DNA from: Rhizobium viscosum
Lineage (GTDB): Bacteria > Pseudomonadota > Alphaproteobacteria > Rhizobiales > Rhizobiaceae
Assembly: GCF_014873945.1 (NCBI RefSeq)
Contig: NZ_JADBEC010000002.1
Location: 434,001-498,000 of the forward strand
Length of the DNA stretch: 64,000 nt
Direction: 5' to 3'
Shown here: in pieces, positions 17,616 to 26,954 of the stretch
How the letters are laid out: each line of letters begins with the position of its first letter
Numbering within the stretch: the first letter of the stretch is position 1
Translations under genes and position numbers: made by a program
Notes under the pieces: model-generated
What the model saw: the letters and a program-made list of their open reading frames with translations, nothing else
Database searches by the model: none
What the model was told of the DNA's origin: nothing

Positions 17616-18464
17616 ATGCGTGTATTGAAAGCCATTTTAAGGCAGCCGACCGCCCTTTTTGGCCTTATCGTCGTGCTTATCGTCATCGGCCTTGCGGTTG
17701 CGGCCCCCTGGATTGCGCCCTTCAATCCCGATGAGCAGATGTTCGACGGATTGTCGCTGGAAGGCGCGCCGCTACCGCCCGGCGGCCCCTATCTGCTTGG
17801 CACCGATACGCTGGGGCGCGATCTTTTCTCGCGCATGCTCTTCGGTGCGCGCACTTCGCTCGTCATCGGGCTTGTCGCCAACGGCATCGCGGTCGCGATC
17901 GGCCTCTTGATCGGCATCCTCGCCGGCTACATGCGTGGCATCGTCGGCAATATCCTGATGCGCTTCACCGATCTGATGATGGCATTCCCGGCCCTGCTGC
18001 TGGCGATCGTGCTTGCCGCGCTGCTGCGGCCGAGCCTCTGGATCGTCGCCATGGTGATCGCGCTTGTCAACTGGGTGCAGGTCGCCCGCATCGTCTATAC
18101 CGAGACGCGCGGACTGGTGGAGCGTGATTTCATCATGGCCGAACGCTCGCTTGGTGCCGGCCATATGCGGGTGCTCTTTCTGCACATCCTGCCGCACCTC
18201 GTACCCACGGCGATCGTCTGGGGCACGCTCGGCATCGCCACGACCGTGCTTCTGGAAGCAACACTCTCCTTCCTCGGCATCGGCGTGCAGCCGCCACAGC
18301 CCTCCTGGGGCAATATCATCTTCGAAAGCCAGAGTTACTTCCAGGCAGCTCCCTGGCTCGTGTTCTTCCCCGGCGCGATCATCCTGCTGACGGCGCTGTC
18401 CTTCAACCTCGTCGGGGATGCGCTGCGCGACATTCTCGATCCGACCCAGCGCGGGAGAGGCTGA
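17616..18464 (+). CDS. ABC importer permease, DppC/OppC type
   Basis: A 282-residue inner-membrane permease of the peptide/nickel/opine family. It has an N-terminal segment FGLIVVLIVIGLAVAAPWIAP, the LLGTDTLGRDLFSRMLFGAR motif characteristic of DppC proteins, and an EAA-type loop (ERSLGAGHMRVLFLHILPH). It starts directly after the ANTAR gene and precedes the DppB-type gene, the reverse of the usual B-C order. Substrate unknown. The linked amidase suggests an amide-bearing compound. Confidence 0.88.
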   Translation: MRVLKAILRQPTALFGLIVVLIVIGLAVAAPWIAPFNPDEQMFDGLSLEGAPLPPGGPYLLGTDTLGRDLFSRMLFGARTSLVIGLVANGIAVAIGLLIGILAGYMRGIVGNILMRFTDLMMAFPALLLAIVLAALLRPSLWIVAMVIALVNWVQVARIVYTETRGLVERDFIMAERSLGAGHMRVLFLHILPHLVPTAIVWGTLGIATTVLLEATLSFLGIGVQPPQPSWGNIIFESQSYFQAAPWLVFFPGAIILLTALSFNLVGDALRDILDPTQRGRG

Positions 18465-19384
18465 TGATCTTCCTCATCCTTCGCCGGCTCGTTCAGGCCG
18501 CCCTCATCCTTCTCGGCGTTGCCGCCATCACCTTCGTGCTGCTCTATGCATTGCCGGCCGATCCCGCGCGCATGATCGCCGGCCGCAGCGCCACGGCGCA
18601 GACGGTTGCCAACATCCGCCATGAACTCGGCCTCGACCAGCCGCTGCTCGTGCAGTTCAGCACCTATCTCTCCAACCTGCTGCACGGCAATCTCGGCCGC
18701 TCCTATGCACAGAAGACCGAGGTCTGGACACTGATCGCCGCTCGTCTGCCCGCAACGCTCGTGCTGATGCTGGCAGGCATTCTCGTGGAAGTCGCTCTCG
18801 GCCTGACGCTCGGGACGATTGCTGCTGTCCGTCGCGGCGGTTTCATCGACCGGCTCGTCATGACCGCCTCCTTCGTCGGCGTCTCGGCACCGCAATTCGT
18901 CGTTGCCCTGCTGCTTCTTTATGTCTTTGCCGTAACGCTCGGATGGCTACCCATGAGCGGCTACGGCACGTTCGCCCATGTCGTGCTGCCGGCCGCCACC
19001 CTCGGCGTCCTCGGCGCCGGCTGGTATGCACGCATGGTGCGATCGGCGATGATCGACGTCCTCAATCAGGACTATGTGCGCACCGCCCGGGCCAAGGGCC
19101 TATCCTCGCGCCGCATCATCTTCCGCCACGCCCTGCCGAACGCAATCCTGCCGATCATCGCCATGATCGGCATCGATATCGGCCAGTTCATGGGCGGCGT
19201 GGTCGTGGTCGAAGCCGTCTATGGCTGGCCGGGCATCGGCCAGCTCGCCTGGCAGGCCATCCAGCAGGTCGATATTCCGATCATCATGGGCGTCACGCTG
19301 ACGTCAGCTCTTGCCATCGTCATCGGCAATCTGCTCGCCGACCTTGTGGCCCCGCTCATCGATCCACGCATCCGTACACGTTGA
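18464..19384 (+). CDS. ABC importer permease, DppB/OppB type
   Basis: A 306-residue inner-membrane permease. It has the typical DppB beginning (LRRLVQAALILLGVAAITFV), the RHELGLDQPLLVQFSTYL segment and the C-terminal loop RTARAKGLSSRRIIFRHALP. It overlaps the preceding permease gene by one base (TGATG) and would form the channel together with it. Confidence 0.88.
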   Translation: MIFLILRRLVQAALILLGVAAITFVLLYALPADPARMIAGRSATAQTVANIRHELGLDQPLLVQFSTYLSNLLHGNLGRSYAQKTEVWTLIAARLPATLVLMLAGILVEVALGLTLGTIAAVRRGGFIDRLVMTASFVGVSAPQFVVALLLLYVFAVTLGWLPMSGYGTFAHVVLPAATLGVLGAGWYARMVRSAMIDVLNQDYVRTARAKGLSSRRIIFRHALPNAILPIIAMIGIDIGQFMGGVVVVEAVYGWPGIGQLAWQAIQQVDIPIIMGVTLTSALAIVIGNLLADLVAPLIDPRIRTR

Positions 19385-19409
19385 CAGCAACCAAAGAAGG
19401 GGAACCCGA

Positions 19410-21029
19410 ATGTTCAAACGCTGGCTTCGACACACAACCATGGCAACGATGGTGGCGCTCGCCCCCCTCGCCGCCACGGCACAGGAAACGCCCAAGCAGG
19501 GCGGCGATATCGTCGTCACCTACAAGGACGACATCACCACGCTCGACCCGGCCATCGGTTACGACTGGGTCAACTGGTCGATGATTAAGAGCCTCTATTC
19601 GCGCCTGATGGACTATGCACCGGGCACGCCGAACCCGATCCCGTCGCTCGCTGAGAGCTTCACGGTATCCCCCGATGGCCTGACCTATACGTTCAAGCTG
19701 CACAAGGGCGTGAAATTCTCCAACGGCCGCGAAGTCGTCGCTTCCGACGTGAAATATTCGATCGAGCGCGCCGTCAATCCGAAGACACAGGGTCCGGGCG
19801 CCGGCTTCTTCGGCGCCATCCAGGGCTTCGAGGATGAGACCGGCGGCAAGACCGAAACGCTTTCGGGCATCGAGACGCCTGACGAGAGCACGGTCATCTT
19901 CCACCTGTCGCGTCCTGACGCGACCTTCCTGCACGTCCTTGCTATCAACTTCGCCTCGGTCGTGCCGAAGGAAGCCGTCGAAGCCGCCGGTGGCGATTTC
20001 GGCAAGAAGCCCGTCGGTTCCGGCACCTTCATCCTGAAGGACTGGACGATCGGCCAGCAGCTGGTTTTCGAGCGCAACAAGGACTATTTCGTCAAGGGCG
20101 TGCCCTATATCGACAGCTTCAAGGTCGAGGTCGGCCAGGAACCGCTGGTGGCATTGCTGCGCCTGCAGAAGGGTGAAGTCGATATTGCCGGCGACGGTAT
20201 CCCGCCGGCGAAATTCCTTGAGATCAAGAACTCTGCCGACGGCGCGCAGATGATCGTCGATGGCGAGCAGTTGCATACGGGATACATCACGCTCAACACC
20301 AGGGTGAAGCCCTTCGACAGCGTCAAGGTGCGCCAGGCCATCAACATGGCCATCAATAAGGACCGCATTGTGCGTATCCTCAACGGTCGCGCAACGCCTG
20401 CCAACCAGCCGCTGCCGCCGCTGATGCCTGGTTACGACAAGTCCTTCACCGGCTATGCCTATGATGTTGCCAAGGCGAAGGCATTGCTTGCTGAAGCCGG
20501 CTTCCCTGATGGCTTCGAAACCGTGCTTTACTCCACCAATACCGATCCGCAGCCGCGTATTGCCCAGGCGATCCAGCAGGATCTCGCCGCTGTCGGCGTC
20601 AAGGCTGAAGTACGCGCTCTGGCACAGGCCAACGTCATTTCGGCCGGCGGTACGGAAGGCGAAGCGCCGATGATCTGGTCGGGCGGCATGGCCTGGATCG
20701 CCGACTTCCCGGATCCGTCCAACTTCTACGGCCCGATTCTCGGTTGCGCCGGCGCTGTTCAGGGCGGCTGGAACTGGTCCTGGTATTGCAATGCCGATCT
20801 CGACAAGCGTGCGGTTGCCGCCGACTCCATGTCCGATCCTGCAAAGTCCGCAGAGCGTACCGTTGCCTGGGGCAAGGTCTTCACCGACATCATGGCCGAT
20901 GCGCCGTGGGTTCCCGTCATCAACGAGCGTCGCGTCGTTGCCAAGTCGCTGCGGATGGGCGGCGCTGACAATATCTACATCGATCCGACCCGCGTCATCA
21001 ACTACGACGCGATCTACGTGAAGCAATAA
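19410..21029 (+). CDS. ABC importer substrate-binding protein, DppA/OppA family 5
   Basis: A 539-residue periplasmic binding protein. The start ATG 19410 follows AAGGGGAA and yields a signal peptide (TMATMVALAPLAATAQE) with cleavage after ATA. The mature protein begins with GGDIVVTYKDDITTLDPAIG, the usual family-5 start, and contains KLHKGVKFSNGREVVASDV and VRQAINMAINKDRIV, both standard for this family. It gives the importer its specificity. The ligand is not readable from sequence. Confidence 0.88.
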   Translation: MFKRWLRHTTMATMVALAPLAATAQETPKQGGDIVVTYKDDITTLDPAIGYDWVNWSMIKSLYSRLMDYAPGTPNPIPSLAESFTVSPDGLTYTFKLHKGVKFSNGREVVASDVKYSIERAVNPKTQGPGAGFFGAIQGFEDETGGKTETLSGIETPDESTVIFHLSRPDATFLHVLAINFASVVPKEAVEAAGGDFGKKPVGSGTFILKDWTIGQQLVFERNKDYFVKGVPYIDSFKVEVGQEPLVALLRLQKGEVDIAGDGIPPAKFLEIKNSADGAQMIVDGEQLHTGYITLNTRVKPFDSVKVRQAINMAINKDRIVRILNGRATPANQPLPPLMPGYDKSFTGYAYDVAKAKALLAEAGFPDGFETVLYSTNTDPQPRIAQAIQQDLAAVGVKAEVRALAQANVISAGGTEGEAPMIWSGGMAWIADFPDPSNFYGPILGCAGAVQGGWNWSWYCNADLDKRAVAADSMSDPAKSAERTVAWGKVFTDIMADAPWVPVINERRVVAKSLRMGGADNIYIDPTRVINYDAIYVKQ

Positions 21030-21095
21030 GCCCTAAGGAAACAATGCCTTCCTGGCTCGGCCGGGAAGGCTTCATAAAATCGAGGGAGACACCTT

Positions 21096-22040
21096 ATGTG
21101 CATTGCCTGCACCCACACGATTCACCGCGCCCAGCATAATTTCGGCTGGAACAAGGATTTCGCACCCGCCGTCGTCGCCAAACCAGGCGAAACGATCCAT
21201 TTCGAATGCCTGGATTCCTCCGGCGGTCAGCTCGGCGCCGATGCGACGCTGGACACGCTGAACAATCTGGATTTCGGCAAGATCAACCCGGTTTCCGGCC
21301 CGATCTATGTGGAAGGCGCCAAGCCCGGCGATGCGCTGAAGGTGACGCTACGCAAATTCATTCCCTCGGGCACGGGCTGGACAGCCAATATTCCGGGCTT
21401 TGGCCTGCTCGCCGACCAGTTCAAGGAACCGGCGCTGCATGTCTGGTCTTATGACGCCAACAGCATGACACCGGCTCTTTACGGCCCCGGCGGCCGCGTG
21501 CCGCTGAAGCCCTTTGCCGGCACGATCGGCGTTGCTCCGGCCGAGCCCGGCACGCATTCCGTCGTGCCGCCGCGCCGCGTCGGCGGCAATATGGATATTC
21601 GTGACCTGACCGCCGGTGTGACGCTCTATCTGCCCATCGAGGTCGAAGGCGCTCTCTTCTCTATCGGCGACACGCATGCCGCCCAAGGCGACGGCGAAGT
21701 CTGCGGCACGGCGATCGAAAGCCAGATGAATGTCGAGGCGACGATCGAGCTCGTCAAGGATGCACGCCTGCAGACGCCGCGCTTCACCACCACCGAACCC
21801 GTCACCCGCCATCTCGACGGCGCCGGCTATGAAGTCACGACAGGCATCGGCCCCGACTTGATGACCGGCGCACGCGAAAGCGTCATGCGCATGATCGACC
21901 TTTTGACCGCCGAGCACGGCATGAGCGCTGTCGATGCGTATCTGCTCTGCTCGGTCTGCGGCGACCTGCGCATCAGCGAAATCGTCGATATGCCGAACTG
22001 GGTCATCTCCTTCTACTTCCCGAGGATCGTATTCGCGTGA
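21096..22040 (+). CDS. Acetamidase/formamidase family amidohydrolase
   Basis: A 314-residue enzyme of the FmdA_AmdA family, which hydrolyses short amides to ammonia and the acid. Family features include an early HNFGWNKDFAPA segment and the conserved GDTHAAQGDGEVCGTAIE near residues 190-207. A ribosome-binding GAGGGAG lies just upstream. Its place between the binding protein and the ATPase gene, downstream of AmiC/AmiR-like regulators, supports uptake and hydrolysis of an amide as a nitrogen source. Its stop overlaps the next start (GTGA). Confidence 0.85.
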   Translation: MCIACTHTIHRAQHNFGWNKDFAPAVVAKPGETIHFECLDSSGGQLGADATLDTLNNLDFGKINPVSGPIYVEGAKPGDALKVTLRKFIPSGTGWTANIPGFGLLADQFKEPALHVWSYDANSMTPALYGPGGRVPLKPFAGTIGVAPAEPGTHSVVPPRRVGGNMDIRDLTAGVTLYLPIEVEGALFSIGDTHAAQGDGEVCGTAIESQMNVEATIELVKDARLQTPRFTTTEPVTRHLDGAGYEVTTGIGPDLMTGARESVMRMIDLLTAEHGMSAVDAYLLCSVCGDLRISEIVDMPNWVISFYFPRIVFA

Positions 22041-23713
22041 TTGAAGCCATGGCCGCCGCGCCGATCCTCAGCGTTCGCAATCTCAATGTCGATGCGCGAA
22101 CGCCGGAGGGACGTAAACCGGTTCTGAGAAATATCAGCTTTGATCTCGCCAGTGGCGAAACGCTTTGCCTCGCCGGAGAATCCGGCTCGGGCAAATCGGT
22201 GACGTCGCTGTCGATCATGGGCCTGCTGCCGAAAGCCTCGCTTCAGATCGCCTCCGGCAACATCATGCTCGGTGAGCGCGATCTGCTGAAACTTTCCGAC
22301 CGGGCCATGCGCGGTGTCCGCGGCGGCGATATTGCCATGGTCTTCCAGGAGCCGATGACATCACTCAATCCGGTCATGTCGATCGGCGCGCAGCTGACGG
22401 AGGCGATCCGCGAGCATCAGGGCAGCGAGAATGCCGAAGCGATCGCACTGCAGATGCTTGATGCCGTACAGATCACCGATCCGGCAAAGCGTCTGAAACA
22501 ATATCCGCATGAACTCTCGGGCGGCATGCGCCAGCGTGTCATGATCGCCATGGCGCTCTCCTGCCGTCCCAAGGTGCTGATCGCCGATGAGCCGACCACA
22601 GCGCTCGACGTGACCGTGCAGGCGCAAATCCTGAAGCTGATGCGCGAGCTGAAGTCGGAATTCGGCACCTCGATCATTCTGATCACCCATGACATGGGCG
22701 TCGTCGCCGAAATGGCCGACCGCGTCATGATCATGCAGAATGGCGGCATCGTCGAGGAAGGCCCGGCCGTCGGTATTTTCCGTGCACCGCGCCAGACCTA
22801 TACGCAGCAGCTGCTCTCGGCCGTGCCGCGTCTCGGTGCTTTTACCGGCACGAACGGTCCGCCGCGCATCACGTCACGCAGTGTCGAGACCCTGCATCCC
22901 GATCGCACCCCGGTCCTGAATGTACGCGGCATGAACGTCACTTACGGCAGGGCAGCGAGCTTTCTCTTCAAGGGCAAGGCGCCGGCTGCGGCCGTTAGCG
23001 ACGTCTCCTTCGATATCCTGCCGGGCGAAACGCTCGGTCTCGTCGGCGAAAGCGGATCGGGAAAATCGACGACTGGCAAGGCCGTGCTCGGCCTTATTCC
23101 CTTTACAGGCGATGTGATCATCGATGGCCGCAACATTGCCGGTCTCAGCCATCGCGAAATGCAGCCGATACGCCGCACCGCCCAAATGATCTTTCAGGAT
23201 CCCTACGCCTCGCTCGACCCGCGCATGGCCGTCGGGGCGGCCATCGCCGAACCGCTGGTCATCCATGGCACCACCAATAAATCCGAGCGACAGGACAGGG
23301 TCGCGGAACTCCTGCGCCGTGTCGGCCTGACGACGGATGCCGCCACGCGCTATCCGCATGAATTTTCCGGCGGCCAGCGCCAGCGCATCTGTATTGCCCG
23401 CGCCCTTGCGCTTGAGCCAAAACTAATCGTCGCAGATGAAAGTGTTGCAGCGCTCGACGTATCTGTGCGCGCCCGTGTGCTCGATCTTATGCTGGAACTT
23501 CAGGAAGGCATGGGGCTCTCCTACCTCTTCATCTCGCATGACATGGCGGTTGTCGAACGCATGTCCCATAAGGTCGCCGTCATGCGCGGCGGCAAAATCG
23601 TCGAAGCCGGCACGCGCCGCCAAATCTTCGAAAACCCGGCAGAGGATTACACGAAGGCCCTGATGGCTGCCGTTCCGATCCCCGATCCGGAAGCGCGGCG
23701 AGCGCAGGTCTGA
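22037..23713 (+). CDS. Fused DppD-DppF type ABC importer ATPase
   Basis: A 558-residue protein holding two complete ATPase domains, each with Walker A GESGSGKS (about residues 54-61 and 336-343), a signature (LSGGMRQRVMIAMA; FSGGQRQRICIARA) and a Walker B with switch histidine (LITHDMG; FISHDMA). It replaces the separate DppD and DppF proteins. The start is GTG 22037, overlapping the amidase stop; ATG 22049 is an alternative. It is the last gene of the amide operon. Confidence 0.9.
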   Translation: MIEAMAAAPILSVRNLNVDARTPEGRKPVLRNISFDLASGETLCLAGESGSGKSVTSLSIMGLLPKASLQIASGNIMLGERDLLKLSDRAMRGVRGGDIAMVFQEPMTSLNPVMSIGAQLTEAIREHQGSENAEAIALQMLDAVQITDPAKRLKQYPHELSGGMRQRVMIAMALSCRPKVLIADEPTTALDVTVQAQILKLMRELKSEFGTSIILITHDMGVVAEMADRVMIMQNGGIVEEGPAVGIFRAPRQTYTQQLLSAVPRLGAFTGTNGPPRITSRSVETLHPDRTPVLNVRGMNVTYGRAASFLFKGKAPAAAVSDVSFDILPGETLGLVGESGSGKSTTGKAVLGLIPFTGDVIIDGRNIAGLSHREMQPIRRTAQMIFQDPYASLDPRMAVGAAIAEPLVIHGTTNKSERQDRVAELLRRVGLTTDAATRYPHEFSGGQRQRICIARALALEPKLIVADESVAALDVSVRARVLDLMLELQEGMGLSYLFISHDMAVVERMSHKVAVMRGGKIVEAGTRRQIFENPAEDYTKALMAAVPIPDPEARRAQV

Positions 23714-24225
23714 GTTTCCCCGACGCGGAGCAGAAGCGCCTCCTTTGGAGTCGTGTGTGCTTTGGCGAGGCTCGCTTCGGCGGCCGCGAATCATCGCTCA
23801 AAATCGAATTGCGGCACGGTCGAATGGCGGCGCCGCCAGCCAGCTAATACCTATTTCCCCCGCCGTATTCCCCCCGGCAGCCCGTCCAGACGGGCAAATA
23901 CAGGCTCGCAGCAGCGGGATATTCGATAAATTCAGCATTCAGCGACAACCACCCGTGCCCCATTTGCGCTCGGCCAATCCGGCTAAGTCGTACTAATATA
24001 GCAATATTTCGCCATTCTACTTTACCTCTCGTTAATACCCGCTCAAGGAGTGTTGTACTTCTGTCACACACATGGCGGTTTAGTTAGAATTCTCTGTAAA
24101 ATGAGAGCATTCATTGTTGAGCCCTCCGGTCTTTCGGTTATTTTAGGCCTTACCGAATTAATCGGGCTTTATCAGAGGGGACGTTCTTTCGTGGAACGCA
24201 CTCGAACTTAGGAGATTGGCTTTCC
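23714..24225. other. Intergenic region upstream of the porin gene
   Basis: A 512-bp gap without a credible gene. The right half (about 23980-24225) is AT-rich relative to the surroundings and should hold the porin promoter and a long leader, as is usual for highly expressed rhizobial porins. I saw no clear terminator for the preceding operon and no confident -35/-10 pair. Confidence 0.5.
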
Positions 24226-25293
24226 ATGAACATTCGTATGATGTTGCTTGGTTCTGCAGCTGCCCTCATCGCTGCACCGGCATTCGCAGCGGACGCTATC
24301 GTCGCTGCCGAGCCGGAACCGGTTGAATACGTTCGCGTCTGCGACGCCTACGGCACCGGCTACTTCTATATCCCGGGCACGGAAACCTGCCTGAAGATCG
24401 AAGGTTACATCCGTTTCCAGGTTAACGTTGGCGAAAACGTTGGCGGCGACAACGACTCTGACTGGGATGCTGTAACCCGCGGTCAGGTTCAGTTCACTGC
24501 CAAGAGCGACACCGAATACGGCCCGCTCACCGGCGTTATCGTCCTCCAGGCCAACGCTGACAACGCAACGAACCAGGATACGATCCTCGACTCCGCTTAC
24601 CTCGACGTCGCGGGCTTCCGCGCTGGTCTCTTCTACTCCTGGTGGGACGATGGTCTCTCCGGCGAAACGGACGATATCGGTTCTGTCGTAACGCTGCATA
24701 ACTCCATCCGTTATCAGTACGAAACCGGTTCCTTCTACGCTGGCATCAGCGTCGACGAACTGGAAGATGGCGTCTACCAGGGTGACTTCGATCCGGCCCT
24801 CGACGCCCTCGTTGCGAACGACGGCCCGAACAATGTCGGCGTTGCCTTCGGCATCGGCGGCACGGCTGGCGCCTTCAGCTACCAGATCACCGGCGGCTGG
24901 GACTTCGACAACGAAGACGGCGCAATCCGCGCAATGGGTACGGCTGAACTCGGCCCGGGCACGCTCGGCCTCGCTGTTGTCTACTCCAGCGGCCCGAACT
25001 CCTACTACTCGACGGCTGAATGGGCAGTTGCTGCCGAATACGCCATCAAGGCTACTGACAAGCTGAAGATCACCCCCGGTGTTCAGTACTACGGCAACTA
25101 CATCGGCGGTGCCGACCCGTTCGACACCGTTCCGGATAGCTTCGACGGTACCGGCGATGCCTGGAAGGCCGGTCTGACGGTCGACTACCAGATCGTCGAC
25201 AACTTCTACGCCAAGGCTTCCGTCCAGTACCTGGATCCGGAAGATGGCGACGACTCCACGACGGGTTACTTCCGTCTGCAGCGCTCGTTCTAA
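24226..25293 (+). CDS. Outer-membrane porin of the rhizobial RopA/Omp2b type
   Basis: A 355-residue porin of the alphaproteobacterial Porin_2 family. The signal peptide MNIRMMLLGSAAALIAAPAFA is cleaved before ADAIVAAEP. The mature start contains the family's EYVRVCDAYGTGYFYIPG and CLKIEGYIRFQV, and the C-terminus is RLQRSF, with the terminal Phe needed for beta-barrel assembly. Codon choice is strongly biased (mostly AAC, TAC, GGC, GAA), as expected of an abundant protein. TAGGAG precedes the start. It would form a trimeric general diffusion channel. Confidence 0.9.
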   Translation: MNIRMMLLGSAAALIAAPAFAADAIVAAEPEPVEYVRVCDAYGTGYFYIPGTETCLKIEGYIRFQVNVGENVGGDNDSDWDAVTRGQVQFTAKSDTEYGPLTGVIVLQANADNATNQDTILDSAYLDVAGFRAGLFYSWWDDGLSGETDDIGSVVTLHNSIRYQYETGSFYAGISVDELEDGVYQGDFDPALDALVANDGPNNVGVAFGIGGTAGAFSYQITGGWDFDNEDGAIRAMGTAELGPGTLGLAVVYSSGPNSYYSTAEWAVAAEYAIKATDKLKITPGVQYYGNYIGGADPFDTVPDSFDGTGDAWKAGLTVDYQIVDNFYAKASVQYLDPEDGDDSTTGYFRLQRSF

Positions 25294-25308
25294 GCTGAAT
25301 ATTGAAAG

Positions 25309-25334
25309 CCCCGGGATCGTATCTCGGGGTTTTT
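25309..25334 (+). terminator. Intrinsic terminator of the porin gene
   Basis: CCCCGGGAT (25309-25317) pairs with ATCTCGGGG (25321-25329), with one G-T wobble and a CGT loop, followed by TTTTT. It is 16 bp after the porin stop. Confidence 0.88.
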
Positions 25335-25478
25335 CATCACAGGCTTCTGGTTTGGTGACCTCCAATTCAGAAGAAAGAGGTCGGTCCGGTTCCCTGCTGG
25401 ATCGGCCTCACCCATCGATACAGAAATCCACTCCTGTAGATGGTTCTGGCTCGCCCTCATCAGAGGGCGAGCTTTTTA
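25335..25478 (+). ncRNA. Candidate small RNA: three stem-loops plus terminator
   Basis: After the porin terminator, the short gap before a second strong terminator is almost wholly foldable. Hairpin 1: CTTCTG (25344-25349) with CAGAAG (25368-25373), inner TTGG/CCAA and loop TGACCT. Hairpin 2: GAGGTCGGTCC (25377-25387) with GGATCGGCCTC (25399-25409), 11 pairs including two wobbles, loop GGTTCCCTGCT. Hairpin 3: CCATC/GATGG and TACAG/CTGTA (25412-25443) with a two-base bulge, loop AAATCCACTC. The terminator hairpin follows. The loops or their edges are rich in C/T (ACCTCC, TTCCCT, CCACTCC), which could pair with ribosome-binding sites, as in AbcR-like alphaproteobacterial RNAs. No promoter was found, so it may be made from porin readthrough or start inside the porin 3' end. 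Confidence 0.5.
25449..25477 (+). terminator. Strong orphan intrinsic terminator
   Basis: GCTCGCCCTC (25449-25458) pairs perfectly with GAGGGCGAGC (25463-25472) around ATCA, followed by TTTTT (25473-25477). No protein gene ends near it on the plus strand, so it most likely ends a noncoding transcript. Confidence 0.88.
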
Positions 25479-25687
25479 CCTGACAAGAACGGATTGTGAT
25501 TGTCCGACAGCGGGGTCGTCGGCGGCTGAGCGTTTGAAGAACTCAGTCGCCGGATTTCCTTCGAGAAAAATTGAAGCCGGCAAACGTAACGGTCGTCCCG
25601 GTCGCTGGTCGTCATCGCACCTGTCTGGAACAGGGGCGGCGGTAATGGGCGATCGCCTTTATACCGCGGAACGATATCGCTGCGCGT

Positions 25688-26062
25688 TCAAACCATATTC
25701 AGCGGCACCAACTGGCGCAGTCTCGGGTCGCGCAGATAGAGGCCACCCCAAGCGGCAATGCCGAGAATCAGGCTGACGATCTGGGGAGGCGTAAAAAACT
25801 CGCCGAGGCGAAAGTGCGTGCAGATAGCGCCGCCGAGAAAACCGGTTACCAGTATCGCACCTAGGAAGGCTGTCTTCGGAACAGCATAAAGGATCGCGCA
25901 GATGGCAATAATAATGCCGAGCGCCGGAGCGAGATTGACCGGGAAACCGGTTGCTTCCATTTCCCCCCGTAGGAAATCAGGTGCAAAGAGATTGGTGGCC
26001 GCATCGGCGAGAAGCAGAACAACAACTAGCGCTGACAGAATTCGCCCAATCCAGATCGACAT
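25688..26062 (-). CDS. DoxX-like small membrane protein
   Basis: A 124-residue protein with four predicted transmembrane segments (ILSALVVVLLLADAATNLF; LAPALGIIIAICAILYAV; AFLGAILVTGFLGGAICTH; IVSLILGIAAWGGLYL). The pattern and the central GFPVNLAPALGI region fit DoxX-like/DUF4870-type proteins. Function is generally undefined; some relatives take part in redox or thiol stress. AGAGG lies 8-9 bp before the ATG. It is transcribed alone. Confidence 0.7.
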   Translation of the reverse strand: MSIWIGRILSALVVVLLLADAATNLFAPDFLRGEMEATGFPVNLAPALGIIIAICAILYAVPKTAFLGAILVTGFLGGAICTHFRLGEFFTPPQIVSLILGIAAWGGLYLRDPRLRQLVPLNMV

Positions 26063-26237
26063 TATCGCTGCCTCTTCAATTGCCGGTCACAACCCGGCTT
26101 ATGGCGCGGTCTCGATCTTGTCAATTCGGCGTCAACCTCGCAATCGGGAATTTGGTCCTCCACGTCCGATCACATCTGCAGTTCCAAACATTCCGCTCAT
26201 GATTGCCGCCTTACGCAGTCGGTGCTGGCCGTGGCAA

Positions 26238-26954
26238 CTATTTCTCTCTCGCCGAGGCAAAGACGACGCTGGCATCGCTGACCATTTCCACATGCGAATA
26301 GGCGGCCTTTGCAGCGGCTGCGCCATCTGCCCGCATGATCGCGGTCACGATCATGTCGTGCTCGTCATAGGATTTCGCAAGCCGCCCCGGCAGCCGGAAC
26401 TGCGCGCGACGGAAAGGCGCAAGCCGGGCCCGGCTTTGGGTAACCAGCTCATAGATATGCTCGTTATGCGCGCCGCGATAAAGCCGCGTATGGAATTCGG
26501 TATTATGGAGGGCGTAATCTTCCTCTGCGCCCTGATGCACGAGGCGGGCGGAAGCGCGATGTTCGATTTCCAGCATGCGCCGCTCGTCAACCGTCATCCG
26601 CTCGGCGGCTAGACGCGCACAGACACCTTCGAGCTCCGCCATCGCCTCGAACATCGAATGCAGATAGGTCTCAGTTACCTTGGTGACGACAGCGCTGCGG
26701 TTCGGCTCGCGATCGACGAGCCCCATTGCGCCGAGTTCGCGAAGCGCCTCGCGCACCGGGGTGCGCGACACTTCGAAACGGGTCGCCAGCGAGATCTCGT
26801 CAAGCTTGTCGCCCGGCAGCATCTGCCCGGTTACGATCATATCGGCAATAGCCCGCACCATCTGCTCGACAGTCGTTCCTGCCCTGATGATCTCTCTTCG
26901 CCTCACCTGCTTCAAGGAATGATTCTGCCCGTTGACGAGTGCATACACATGCAT
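26238..26954 (-). CDS. GntR-family regulator, FCD (FadR) subfamily
   Basis: A 238-residue regulator. The winged helix (LDEISLATRFEVSRTPVREA, about residues 51-70) is followed by an all-helical FCD ligand domain with metal-binding-type positions (HNTEFHTRLY, YDEHDMIVTAIM). It is divergent from the BMP-type importer operon and presumably represses it. The ATG at 26954 overlaps a TGCATACAC motif (26940-26948), so the true start may be further in, for example GTG 26906; neither has a strong ribosome-binding site. Confidence 0.85.
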   Translation of the reverse strand: MHVYALVNGQNHSLKQVRRREIIRAGTTVEQMVRAIADMIVTGQMLPGDKLDEISLATRFEVSRTPVREALRELGAMGLVDREPNRSAVVTKVTETYLHSMFEAMAELEGVCARLAAERMTVDERRMLEIEHRASARLVHQGAEEDYALHNTEFHTRLYRGAHNEHIYELVTQSRARLAPFRRAQFRLPGRLAKSYDEHDMIVTAIMRADGAAAAKAAYSHVEMVSDASVVFASAREK

